Source: Halomonas sp. SpR1 (GTDB lineage Bacteria > Pseudomonadota > Gammaproteobacteria > Pseudomonadales > Halomonadaceae). Taken from it: a DNA stretch of 62,143 nucleotides. Numbering within the stretch: the first letter of the stretch is position 1; each line of letters opens with the position of its first letter. The stretch is from positions 1-62,143 of the forward strand of contig NZ_JAUAMB010000031.1 of NCBI RefSeq assembly GCF_031010175.1, given 5' to 3'. The notes beneath the pieces are model-generated. The model saw only the letters and a list, made by a program, of their open reading frames with translations. It was not told where the DNA came from and ran no database searches. Shown here one piece after another: positions 41,714-50,104 of this stretch. The position numbers and the translations under genes were made by a program.

Positions 41714-42730
41714 TTATTGGACAGTCAGTGCGTTGAGCTCGTCATACAGCGCTTTGGGGAAAGTAAGGCCATTGACTTGGCTTCGCGCTCTTGCCTCAAA
41801 GCGGCGCTGGGAGGGCAAACGCGCACCTTGACCCAGAATGCCCTCAAAAAGGAGTTCAGCGTGTTTGAGGTGGCTCTCTGCGTCCTTGCCCAAAAAAGCC
41901 TCTGGCGACATGGCGATAATCAGCTCGCCGTGGAAGGGCTTGCCGGTTTTCTCCGCATTCGCTGCTTGGGTTTCATGGCCTAGCAAGTCGCCAATCAGCG
42001 GGCCTGCCAACAGCTCCACCATGGTGGAAAGTGCGGAGCCTTTATAACTACCAAAGGGCAGCATAGCCCCAGCTAGGGCTGCCACTGGATCCGTTGTCGA
42101 GTTCCCCTCGCTATCAATCGCCCACCCTTCGGGGATCGACTTACCCGCTCGCCGATGTAGCTCTATCTCGCCACGGGCGACCACACTGGTGGCAAAATCA
42201 AACGTATAGGGCGTATTCCCTGGGCGTGGCCAAGAGAAAGCGATGGGGTTGGTGCCAAAAAGCGGCGAAGTACCACCCGCCGGAGCCACAAAGGCGTGGC
42301 TGGGCGTCATGGCCAACGCTACCAGCCCTTCTGCTGAAAGCGCTTCCACTTCGGGCCACAGGGCGGAGAAGTGAAAGCTGTTGTTAATCGCCAGCGCCGC
42401 AATTCCACTGCGTTTAGCTTTCTCAATCAAATGCGGCTTACCCATTTCAAACGACAGCAGCGAGCAGCCCTTATTGGCATTAACCTTGACGACACTGGCG
42501 GCTTGGTCAGTGATGGTCGGCTCGGCTTGGGTATCAACGCCGCCGTTCAAGGCGGTTTGGACACAGCCAATGAGCCGGTATAAACCGTGGGAGTGGCACT
42601 CATCGCGTTGGGCCGCCATGACGCTACGCGTAATCGCGTCAGCGTGGGGCTGGCTAAAGCCGTTATGGGTGAGCACCTTGTGACTCAACGCTTCGGCTTG
42701 TTGTAGAGAAATAGTAATATCATCACTCAT
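41714..42730 (-). CDS. Ldh2-family reductase, DpkA-like
   Basis: The 338-residue protein belongs to the malate/L-lactate dehydrogenase (Ldh2) family. It is closest in my memory to P. putida DpkA (delta-1-piperideine-2-carboxylate reductase): RDECHSHGLYR with the catalytic His, LAINNSFHFSALWPEVE, PLFGTNPIAFSWP and LPFGSYKGSALSTMVELLAG match well. DpkA-type enzymes reduce cyclic imines from D-lysine or D-proline, and some act in hydroxyproline use. A terminator separates it from the upstream dehydrogenase gene. The real substrate is not proven. Confidence 0.78.
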   Translation of the reverse strand: MSDDITISLQQAEALSHKVLTHNGFSQPHADAITRSVMAAQRDECHSHGLYRLIGCVQTALNGGVDTQAEPTITDQAASVVKVNANKGCSLLSFEMGKPHLIEKAKRSGIAALAINNSFHFSALWPEVEALSAEGLVALAMTPSHAFVAPAGGTSPLFGTNPIAFSWPRPGNTPYTFDFATSVVARGEIELHRRAGKSIPEGWAIDSEGNSTTDPVAALAGAMLPFGSYKGSALSTMVELLAGPLIGDLLGHETQAANAEKTGKPFHGELIIAMSPEAFLGKDAESHLKHAELLFEGILGQGARLPSQRRFEARARSQVNGLTFPKALYDELNALTVQ

Positions 42731-42792
42731 ATAATCACCTAAAAAACTGTTTTTATTGATAATTTTATTAAAACTGATTTTAAAACCGCGCT

Positions 42793-42821
42793 AAAAAAAG
42801 CAGGCATTCAATGCCTGCTTT
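42793..42821 (-). terminator. Terminator after dehydrogenase copy 1
   Basis: On the minus strand AAGCAGGCAT, loop TGA, ATGCCTGCTT ends in a run of seven T. It lies between the leftward aldehyde dehydrogenase copy 1 (stop at 42848) and the DpkA-like gene, splitting them into separate units. Confidence 0.9.
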
Positions 42822-42847
42822 CGAACTTCAATAGTGAAAGTTATCTT

Positions 42848-44383
42848 TTACAGTTCGCGTTTGCCGTCAACTAACCGCGATACTTTCAGCGGGTTGCCCT
42901 CTTTAAGCGCCTCGGGCAGCAAGCCTTCAGGCAGGGACTGGTAACAAACCGGCCGTAAGAAGCGGTGAATGGCCGCCGAGCCTACCGAGGTCGTGCGCGA
43001 ATCAGAGGTAGCCGGGAACGGCCCGCCGTGTACCATGGCATGGCAAACCTCAACCCCAGTAGGCCAACCATTGGAGAGAATACGTCCAGCTTTGCGCTCA
43101 AGCGTAGGCATCAACGCTTTAGCGGCCTCCAGGTCGGCGTCGTCCATATGCAGTGTGACGGTGAGCTGTCCCTCTAGTTGCTCAGCAACACGTTTTACTT
43201 CCGCCGCGTCTTCGCACTCAACCACCAGCGAGGTGGCGCCAAACACTTCCGCTTGCAGCGCTTTTGATGCGAGGAAATCGCTCGCTGCTGCGGCAAACAG
43301 GCCTGTCTGGCACTGATAATCGCCGCCGGTTTGGCCACGCGCGATTTCACGCACCTTGTCAGCACCGCTCAAGCTGGTCACGCCTTCTTGATAGGCACGA
43401 TGAATACCCGGCGTTAGCATGGTCTGCGCGCCGCTGGCTTCCACTGCACCACGTGCCGCCTCAATGAACGCGTCGAGTTCAGGGCCTTTGACCGCGATCA
43501 CCAGACCGGGGTTGGTGCAGAACTGGCCCGCGCCCATATTGAGCGAACCGACAAAGGCTTCACCCAGCTCTTTACCGCGCGCTTTAAGGGCCGCCGGTAG
43601 CAAGAAAACAGGGTTAATGCTGCTCATCTCGGCGTAGACAGGGATAGGCTGGGGGCGTGCTTGGGCGGTTTGCATCAGCGCCATACCACCACTACGCGAG
43701 CCGGTGAAACCAACCGCTTGAATGCGCGGATCATCAACTAGCGCCTGACCGATTTCATTACCGGCGCCAAACAGTAGCGAGAACACGCCCTCGGGTAAGT
43801 TGCAGGCTTTCACAGCTTTTTGAATCGCCTTGCCCACCAGCTCTGAGGTACCTGGGTGCGCAGAGTGGCCTTTTACTACCACCGGACAGCCAGCAGCCAG
43901 GGCTGAAGCGGTATCGCCACCAGCTACCGAAAATGCTAGCGGAAAGTTACTGGCGCCGAATACAGCGACTGGGCCCAGGGCGATATGACGCTGGCGCAGG
44001 TCGGCACGCGGCAGTGGTTGACGCTCAGGCATGGCCGGGTCGATGCGTACATCAAGCCACTCACCAGCACGCACAACTGAAGCGAACAACCGCAACTGCC
44101 CGCAGGTTCTGCCCCGCTCACCCTCGATGCGCGCTTGAGGCAGACCGGTTTCGGCCATAGCTCGCTCAATCAGCTCACTGCCAATCGCTTCAATTTCGCT
44201 AGCTATGGTTTCTAAAAAAGTCGCCCGTTCTTCAAGGGACGTTTCACGGTAAGTGGCATAGGCCTTTTCAGCTAGCTTGCAGGCCTGCTCAACATGCTCG
44301 CGGCTGCCGCCGATATAAATGGGTTCAAGCTTTTCGCCGGTAGCGGGGTTTACCGCTTGAATATTGGCCTGGGTGCCGGTCAC
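42848..44383 (-). CDS. 2-oxoglutarate semialdehyde dehydrogenase, copy 1, with a nonsense codon in the ancestral start region
   Basis: From GTG 44383 the frame gives 511 residues of an aldehyde dehydrogenase: FGASNFPLAFSVAGGDTASA, GFTGSRSGG, YAEMSSINPVF with the general base Glu and GAGQFCTNPG with the catalytic Cys. It oxidises 2,5-dioxopentanoate to 2-oxoglutarate. Copy 2 starts MTIRGEMLIGQQ. Here the same start exists at ATG 44422, but codon 11, CAA or CAG in the ancestor, is TAA (44392-44390). Translation must reinitiate at GTG 7 bases after that stop, or the gene is silent. It lies after the FadR-type regulator gene 1. Confidence 0.75.
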   Translation of the reverse strand: MTGTQANIQAVNPATGEKLEPIYIGGSREHVEQACKLAEKAYATYRETSLEERATFLETIASEIEAIGSELIERAMAETGLPQARIEGERGRTCGQLRLFASVVRAGEWLDVRIDPAMPERQPLPRADLRQRHIALGPVAVFGASNFPLAFSVAGGDTASALAAGCPVVVKGHSAHPGTSELVGKAIQKAVKACNLPEGVFSLLFGAGNEIGQALVDDPRIQAVGFTGSRSGGMALMQTAQARPQPIPVYAEMSSINPVFLLPAALKARGKELGEAFVGSLNMGAGQFCTNPGLVIAVKGPELDAFIEAARGAVEASGAQTMLTPGIHRAYQEGVTSLSGADKVREIARGQTGGDYQCQTGLFAAAASDFLASKALQAEVFGATSLVVECEDAAEVKRVAEQLEGQLTVTLHMDDADLEAAKALMPTLERKAGRILSNGWPTGVEVCHAMVHGGPFPATSDSRTTSVGSAAIHRFLRPVCYQSLPEGLLPEALKEGNPLKVSRLVDGKREL

Positions 44384-44441
44384 TGTTTGTTAACCGATCA
44401 GCATTTCGCCTCGAATCGTCATAGGTCGCTCCTTAATAAAT

Positions 44442-44455
44442 CAGTGATATCACTG
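44442..44455. promoter_or_regulatory. Perfect 14-bp palindrome before dehydrogenase copy 1
   Basis: CAGTGATATCACTG lies between the regulator stop and the original dehydrogenase start, with a second GCGATATCAC half at 44459-44468. It may be an operator or a chance palindrome; it differs from the TTGTATGATGTAT motif of the region. Confidence 0.35.
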
Positions 44456-44487
44456 GTGGCGATATCACGTTGCTACTGTTCACGATA

Positions 44488-45243
44488 CTATTTTTCAAGA
44501 TACTGGGAATACATGTTGCGCGCCCGGTTAAGGTGCTGAAACATCGTTTCACGGGCGGCTTGCGCATCGCGGGAAAGAATCGCTTCAAGAATATAGCTGT
44601 GCTCTTCCTGAACGCGCTCTAAATAGCGCTCAGAAGAGATCGGGTTAATATCAATGCTCAGCAGTTTGGCGCGGGGAATCACGCTCTGGCTCCACTGCTG
44701 ATAGAAGGATTGGAAAAAGGGATTTTTGGTCGCTGTAGCAATCGCGAAGTGAAACTGATAATCCTCTTCACGGGCTTGGGTTTTAGCGGCAAACGCATTA
44801 CTAAAGGCAGTATGCTGAACTTCAAGCCGCTGACGATCTTCATCATCATGACGTAAAGCAGCAAGCTCTGCCGCTGAGGGCTCAAGGGTTAAACGCAGCT
44901 CCAACAGGTGCAGGATATCTTCCACCGTAGTGGGGTTAATGCGCTCGGCGGGCCGCGCTTCTACCGTGGAGGAGCGCAGCACCGAGGTTCCCACGCCGCG
45001 GCGAGTTTCCACTAGTCCCAGCGATTTAAGGTGGGTAATCGCTTCGCGGATCACCGTGCGGCTAACCCCAAAAGAGTCACAAAGACTGTTCTCAGTGGGC
45101 AGTTTCTCCCCCACCGCGACTTTTCCCTGGGTGATCAAAGCTTCCAGTTGATCGGCCACGTGAACGGACAAGCTTCCCTGCTGCGTCACTTTACTTACTT
45201 GAAGCGGTTTTAGGGCAGATGCCGTTGCGCTGGGTTTGGCCAT
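44488..45243 (-). CDS. GntR/FadR-family regulator, copy 1
   Basis: The 251-residue protein has an N-terminal winged helix (LPTENSLCDSFGVSRTVIREAITHLKSLGLVETRRGVGTSV) and an all-helical FCD ligand-binding domain from about residue 100, with the metal-binding His pattern of that domain. It is closely related to copy 2 at 52888 over its whole length. An inverted repeat precedes it, suggesting autoregulation. It probably represses uronate or aldarate genes and responds to an acid sugar or pathway intermediate. Confidence 0.88.
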   Translation of the reverse strand: MAKPSATASALKPLQVSKVTQQGSLSVHVADQLEALITQGKVAVGEKLPTENSLCDSFGVSRTVIREAITHLKSLGLVETRRGVGTSVLRSSTVEARPAERINPTTVEDILHLLELRLTLEPSAAELAALRHDDEDRQRLEVQHTAFSNAFAAKTQAREEDYQFHFAIATATKNPFFQSFYQQWSQSVIPRAKLLSIDINPISSERYLERVQEEHSYILEAILSRDAQAARETMFQHLNRARNMYSQYLEK

Positions 45244-45270
45244 GGAAGCTATCCTTCATTAATCAACTAA

Positions 45271-45288
45271 TTGTATTATATCGTACAA
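45271..45288. promoter_or_regulatory. Candidate FadR-type operator, site 1
   Basis: TTGTATTATATCGTACAA, with TTGTA/TACAA arms, lies 28 bases before the regulator 1 start. It resembles the TTGTATGATGTAT sites elsewhere in the cluster. Confidence 0.55.
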
Positions 45289-45308
45289 CCTAGGTCTTAT
45301 AAGCACCA

Positions 45309-46108
45309 CTAAGCGTCGTTAGGATGGCCTATTTTAGTAAATTTACCGCCCTGATACCGCACGGCTAGGTCATCTTTATCAATATCGCGGTCAAGCTGTT
45401 CCGTTTCAACCCGCCATGGCTCAGAGCTATCCTGCGGACGCCAGCCTAAGAAACCGGCATGAGAATTGTCCCACCATTTCTCAGCATTATCCGACGCTCC
45501 GTAGATCACCGTATACCCTAAACGCGGCGTTACAAACGCACGCTGCAAAAGACTGACGAAATCGGCTAGGCTCAGCCAAGTGGCCATCATGCGGGTATCA
45601 GCAGGCTTATCAAAACACGAGCCGATTCTAACACTCAGTGTCTCGACACCAAATTTGTCGTGATACAGGCTAGCGAGGTTTTCACCAAAACATTTTGACA
45701 CGCCGTACAGGGAGTCCGGCTTTTGTACTACCTGGGTGTCGATACGCTGATGGCGCTCATAAAAACCGATGGTATGGTTGGAACTGGCAAACACAATGCG
45801 TGTTTTACCTTGCTTCCGAGCCGCTTCATAAAGGTGGTAGGTACCCATAATATTGGCCTGCAAAATGGCTTCCCACGGGCTCTCTACCGACATCCCACCT
45901 AAATGAACGATACCACCACAATCGCGCACCAGATCAGCAACAGCCTGCGCGTCGCTTAGATCAACCTGAAACAACTCTTCGCCCTCGCCCGCCGTACCTA
46001 AATCCGCAATATCGGATAGCCGAACATGCTTGGCGAGCCTATGAAGATGTGGACGCAGACTTTTGCCCAAGCCACAGCCGCCCCGGTCACTAAAATTCGA
46101 TTTAACAT
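45309..46108 (-). pseudogene. udh: Uronate dehydrogenase, frameshifted near the start
   Basis: The body (46070-45309, 253 residues) matches uronate dehydrogenase, an NAD-dependent short-chain fold that oxidises galacturonate or glucuronate to the aldarolactone. Visible are IVHLGGMSVE, FASSNHTIGFY, SLYGVSKCFGE with Tyr and Lys, and VIYGASDN. The missing N-terminus is still encoded: ATG 46108 gives MLNRILVTGAA, the NAD-binding strand. The frame then shifts near 46079-46072, where one extra G would restore the GAAGGLGKS motif. It is a single-base deletion or a sequencing error; without the nucleotide-binding loop the protein is inactive. Confidence 0.8.
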
Positions 46109-46145
46109 ATGAGTTCCTTACTATTTCATAAAATGATGAGCAGAC

Positions 46146-46347
46146 TTAAAAACCGTATAGCGCCGTGGGGTTACCCACCAAAATCTTTTGCCGGGTTCTC
46201 TCATCCGCCCAATGCAACAAAACGTCTAACTGTTCGGGTCGCTTGGAAATTGTTATCTTGGCACTCCAACATGCGGCCAGTTAAATCCCCAAATAACCCG
46301 TCCGGGAGCTTGTGCAATAAGCAGCTTAGCGATGTAGCCAAGCATTG
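46146..46347 (-). pseudogene. C-terminal remnant of an amidohydrolase (possible galactarolactone isomerase/lactonase)
   Basis: On the minus strand a decayed frame reads PGRVIWGFNWPHVGVP, with stops, then after a shift LDVLLHWADERTRQKILVGN and PTALYGF-stop. This is the typical end of TIM-barrel amidohydrolase-2 proteins (W-G-x-D-W-P-H, then N-P-A-x-L-Y-G-F). The metal-linked Asp is already Asn. Enzymes of this family open or isomerise aldarolactones, the product of Udh next door, so it is probably the dead lactone step. Only about 65 codons remain. Confidence 0.65.
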
Positions 46348-46349
46348 AT

Positions 46350-46925
46350 TAACAATAAGAAGATCATTTTTCGCTATAATTTTAATACCGTTAATATAGC
46401 GGCAATCATTTATATAGCCGACGTCACTCCATGATTCAGAAAGCTAGGGTTTGTAAGAACCCCCGGCAAGCGAAGGCTAAGTAATTAATAAAAAAAGGTA
46501 AAGCGAAGCTCAGGGAGGGCAGATGAGTATTATTAGACAATTTTTAACACAACATTAACAATGCAAATAAATTTTGTGGAAGAACCTAGAGCCAAGTAAT
46601 TATTCAAAAAATTTATTAAAAACAAGCAATATACTAAGAACAGCTCACAAGACCATTATAACCAGCAGCAATATCGTTAATTATCGTCGATAGCTTTTTA
46701 CATTATAGCTATCTTTAAATTTGGCATTGAATGCTGTGTTTGGCCGATTAACAAACAGCATCTTTTCAAAAAACAGGTTTTTTATTAGACAAAAGCAGTA
46801 GCCTGGAAGCTGTAATATTTTAAAATAATATAAGATATTGAAATAAAATAAATAATAAGAAAAAAGACAAATAAATTTAGCCTAAAAGTGATTTATTTAT
46901 TACTAAACAAACAAACCTATACTTT
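46350..46925. other. AT-rich stretch with no gene recognised
   Basis: This region is clearly richer in A and T than the surroundings and has no convincing reading frame on either strand. It may be decayed coding DNA plus the promoter region of the TTT transporter operon to the right. Confidence 0.5.
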
Positions 46926-46941
46926 GGTCGTATAGACGACC
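46926..46941. promoter_or_regulatory. Inverted repeat upstream of TTT transporter 1
   Basis: GGTCGT, ATAG, ACGACC is a perfect 6-bp inverted repeat about 90 bases before the tctC start. Candidate regulator site; no known match. Confidence 0.4.
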
Positions 46942-46970
46942 TAGAATGCGTCATCTAACTTAAATCCTGG

Positions 46971-46987
46971 TTGTATGATGTATTACC
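46971..46987. promoter_or_regulatory. Candidate FadR-type operator, site 2
   Basis: TTGTATGATGTATTACC lies 42 bases before tctC. It shares TTGTATGATGTAT with the minus-strand site before kdgD (60888-60872). Confidence 0.6.
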
Positions 46988-47028
46988 TATAAAAACTAGA
47001 TTTAAATCAACAACAAGGATAAATCTGC

Positions 47029-48000
47029 ATGAACATAACAAGCGTACGAAATGGATTTACAGTCGCCATTGCTGCAACATTTACCTTAGGAACTCTCTCT
47101 CTACACGCAGAAGAGAGCTATCCCAGTAAAACGATTCAAATAGTTGTTCCCGTAAATCCAGGTGGCGATACTGATTTAAATGCCAGAGTTCTTGGCAACC
47201 ATCTTGAAGAAGAGCTAGACGCGTCTTTGGCCATTGTCAACGTAGGGGGAGGTGGAGGCAGCATAGGGATGCGTCGCGTCAAAGATGCCGAACCTGATGG
47301 CCACTCCGTACTCTTCTTCCACGGCGAAGGAATGGTGCCTCAACTCGCTGGTTTAGTTGATTTTGGCTTAGCCGATTTTCAGATGGTTGCAGTTGCTATA
47401 CTAGACGACACTACGGTTCTGGCTACTCACAAAAATGCTCCCTATACGGATATGGATTCCTTGGTTGATTATGCCACTGAAAACCCTAACACGGTCGAAT
47501 TCGGAATGATGACGGGAGGGTATCCTCACCTTGTAGGCGTAGGGCTTGAAGACGCGCTCGACATTGACCTGACCATGGTCGATATCGGCGGTAACGCAGC
47601 CAAGATCGTTGCCTTAAGAGGCGGCCATACTGATCTGATTAATGTTCAGTACAGCCTGGTTGAGGACTATTTCGAGTCAGGCGAATTCATCAACTTAGGC
47701 TTACTTTCTCAAGAAAGAAATCCTTACTTTGAAGATGTTCCTACTACAGCAGAACAGGGCTACCCAGTTGAGTTTAATAAATTTTTCTATTTTGCCATGC
47801 CGAAAGACACACCTGAAAGCATTGTAGAAAAGTTCTCTGCAGCAGTAGAACGCGTGGTTAATAGCCCTGAGTACCAAGAAGAAGCTGCCGAGTACTATCT
47901 AACGCCTAACTATTTAGGCCCTGAAGATGCCACTGAGTATGTTGAGCAGCAGTACCAAGGGTTGCAACAGTATCAAGAACTCTTCTTGAACACTAACTGA
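47029..48000 (+). CDS. tctC: TTT transporter periplasmic substrate-binding protein, system 1
   Basis: The 323-residue protein has a Sec signal peptide (residues 1-26, cut after LHA) and a Bug/TctC fold: YPSKTIQIVVPVNPGGDTDLNARVL at the start, GGGGSIGMRRV, and TTAEQGYPVEF near the end. It binds a carboxylate and hands it to TctAB. In this setting an aldarate or uronate is likely. AAGGA precedes ATG at 47029. It is the first gene of tctCBA plus a hydroxyacid dehydrogenase gene. Confidence 0.9.
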   Translation: MNITSVRNGFTVAIAATFTLGTLSLHAEESYPSKTIQIVVPVNPGGDTDLNARVLGNHLEEELDASLAIVNVGGGGGSIGMRRVKDAEPDGHSVLFFHGEGMVPQLAGLVDFGLADFQMVAVAILDDTTVLATHKNAPYTDMDSLVDYATENPNTVEFGMMTGGYPHLVGVGLEDALDIDLTMVDIGGNAAKIVALRGGHTDLINVQYSLVEDYFESGEFINLGLLSQERNPYFEDVPTTAEQGYPVEFNKFFYFAMPKDTPESIVEKFSAAVERVVNSPEYQEEAAEYYLTPNYLGPEDATEYVEQQYQGLQQYQELFLNTN

Positions 48001-48019
48001 TCATTCATAGCACTTCCCG

Positions 48020-48044
48020 TCGCTGCCTTAACAAGAGGCAGCGA
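48020..48044 (+). promoter_or_regulatory. Stem-loop between tctC and tctB, system 1
   Basis: TCGCTGCC, a 9-base loop, GGCAGCGA form an 8-bp hairpin after the binding-protein gene. Without a strong T-run it probably stabilises the tctC message or attenuates tctBA. Confidence 0.55.
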
Positions 48045-48067
48045 TACCTTTTCTTGGAGAAGTCGCC

Positions 48068-48580
48068 ATGTTTTTAGATAAACAGCAAAAATACCGTGAT
48101 ATTGTCACGGGCTGCGTACTGCTGCTTCTGTCCGCTGCTCTATTTTGGGCAAGCCAAAATATTAGGGATTTTGCCTCTATTGGTGTGGGTGCCAATTTTT
48201 TACCACTACTCACTGCTTGGCTATTTCTTATTTTAGGGTTGGCCATTGTAATAGCGTCTTTTCGAAAAACCAAACCCGTAAAGTCAGGTAACGATACATC
48301 AATAGGACAAGAAGAAGCTGGAGAGGACGCGGTTTTTGGCGGTTTACCTTCCGTTTTTCTCAGCATTTTTTTAATGGTTATCTACTTTCTGTGTTTAGAG
48401 AAAGTGGGTTTTCTAGTATCAACACTGGTCTATGTATTTTTACAGATACAAATTCTTGAAAAGGATAAAAAGAGAAATCATCGATTGTTTTTCGCTACCA
48501 CACTAATTGCTGTCGTCCTGCTGTACTTTCTATTTGCCAATGTATTCGACATTAGCCTTCCTTCAGGTATCTTAGGGTAG
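48068..48580 (+). CDS. tctB: TTT transporter small membrane subunit, system 1
   Basis: The 170-residue protein has four hydrophobic helices with a polar loop between the second and third, as in TctB, which partners TctA in the inner membrane. GGAG precedes the ATG. tctA follows 9 bases later. Confidence 0.85.
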   Translation: MFLDKQQKYRDIVTGCVLLLLSAALFWASQNIRDFASIGVGANFLPLLTAWLFLILGLAIVIASFRKTKPVKSGNDTSIGQEEAGEDAVFGGLPSVFLSIFLMVIYFLCLEKVGFLVSTLVYVFLQIQILEKDKKRNHRLFFATTLIAVVLLYFLFANVFDISLPSGILG

Positions 48581-48589
48581 TAACTTCTT

Positions 48590-50071
48590 ATGATAATTGA
48601 TGCAATCCTCTCCGTATTAACTTTCAAGACCATCTTCTTTATTGCCGGAGGTACCTTCTTAGGCATTATCATAGGCTCTATCCCCGGGTTAACCGTCACC
48701 ATGGGGGTAGCGCTTTTTCTACCCGTCACTTTTGTGATGACGCCCATTGATGGCCTATCGCTTTTGATGGGGCTCTATATCGGAGGCACTTCTGGCGGCC
48801 TTATCTCCGCAATACTTTTGAATATTCCAGGATCACCTGCCGCCATTGCTACCACCTATGATGGCCATCCGATGGCTGCACAAGGCCGGGCCGGAAAAGC
48901 ATTGACTATATCGATCCTTTGCTCTTTCTTTGGAGGAATATTTAGCCTTGCCATTTTGTTTAGTATATCGCCCATCTTGGCTGACGTTGCTTTAAGGTTT
49001 GGCCCCTATGAGTACTTTGCAATTGCGCTTTTTTCTCTGACGCTAGTTGCTGGTCTAAGCGGCGATTCGCTTGCAAAAGGTATGGCCGCCGCAGGCATAG
49101 GTTTGGTGGTTTCATTCGTCGGTATGGCACCTGTCACGGCCTATCCCCGCTTCACTTTTGGCTTTCCCGAACTGGATGGTGGTATTGCGCTACTGCCCGC
49201 GTTAATTGGCCTATTTGCTGTTGCACAAATTCTAGAAGAGGCGGAATCCAGAAAAAAACCGATACCCTTTCGTACCGAGCGTTTTAGCCTACGCGATATG
49301 GGGTTCTCACTACGTAATGGGTTATCACACTTTACCAACTGGCTAAGATCTTCATTGATAGGCACTGGCATTGGTATTCTTCCGGGCTTAGGCGGTGCGG
49401 TATGCAATATACTCGCGTATGGCGCAGCCAAAAAATATTCAAAACACCCAGAAAAATTTGGCACCGGCATTACGGATGGTTTAGTAGCCAGCGAGTCTTC
49501 AAATAACGCCTCAACAGGGGGCGCACTGGTTCCCCTAATGACATTGGGCATTCCGGGTGACAACACCGCAGCTATTCTGCTTGCCGGTTTTATGATTCAC
49601 GGGATTACCCCCGGCCCTATGTTGTTTGAAACCCAAGGGGTGTTAGTTTACGGCATATTTACAGCGCTGGTTATTTCCAATCTATTCATGCTGGTGGCGA
49701 TGTTCGCCTTTATGCGTGGCTTTGTTAAGGTGCTCTCGGTACCTAAACATATTCTTCTGCCTATCGTGATGGCGCTTTGCGTCATTGGTTCTTATGGAAT
49801 TAACAATCGTCTGTTTGACGTAGGCTGCATGCTCGCTTTTGGTGTCTTGGGCTGGATTATGAAGAAAGCTTCCATGCCGATTACCCCTCTCTTACTTGGT
49901 TTTATTTTAGGCCCTATTATCGAGGTAAATCTAAGAAGAGGCTTAATGAGAACTCAAGGCGACTTTACGCCTTTTCTTACCCAGCCTATTTCAGGAGCCA
50001 TTCTTGGAGTAACAGTTTGTATTGTCATCGTCACTATTGTTCGCCAGTTCAAAAAACCTAAACCCGTTTAA
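48590..50071 (+). CDS. tctA: TTT transporter large membrane subunit, system 1
   Basis: The 493-residue protein has about a dozen membrane segments and TctA signatures: GSIPGLTVTMGVALFLPVTF, GLYIGGTSGGLISAILLNIPGSPAAIATTYDG, and in the second half SSNNASTGGALVPLMTLGIPGDNTAAIL. It is the sodium- or proton-coupled permease for the substrate bound by TctC. Length is normal. Confidence 0.92.
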   Translation: MIIDAILSVLTFKTIFFIAGGTFLGIIIGSIPGLTVTMGVALFLPVTFVMTPIDGLSLLMGLYIGGTSGGLISAILLNIPGSPAAIATTYDGHPMAAQGRAGKALTISILCSFFGGIFSLAILFSISPILADVALRFGPYEYFAIALFSLTLVAGLSGDSLAKGMAAAGIGLVVSFVGMAPVTAYPRFTFGFPELDGGIALLPALIGLFAVAQILEEAESRKKPIPFRTERFSLRDMGFSLRNGLSHFTNWLRSSLIGTGIGILPGLGGAVCNILAYGAAKKYSKHPEKFGTGITDGLVASESSNNASTGGALVPLMTLGIPGDNTAAILLAGFMIHGITPGPMLFETQGVLVYGIFTALVISNLFMLVAMFAFMRGFVKVLSVPKHILLPIVMALCVIGSYGINNRLFDVGCMLAFGVLGWIMKKASMPITPLLLGFILGPIIEVNLRRGLMRTQGDFTPFLTQPISGAILGVTVCIVIVTIVRQFKKPKPV

Positions 50072-50104
50072 TAGAATCTACCATAAAACATTGAGGAGCC
50101 TTTT

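Noticed and set aside
46109..46348. Plus-strand frame of 79 residues upstream of udh
   Set aside because: It is the complement of the amidohydrolase remnant and does not resemble a real protein.
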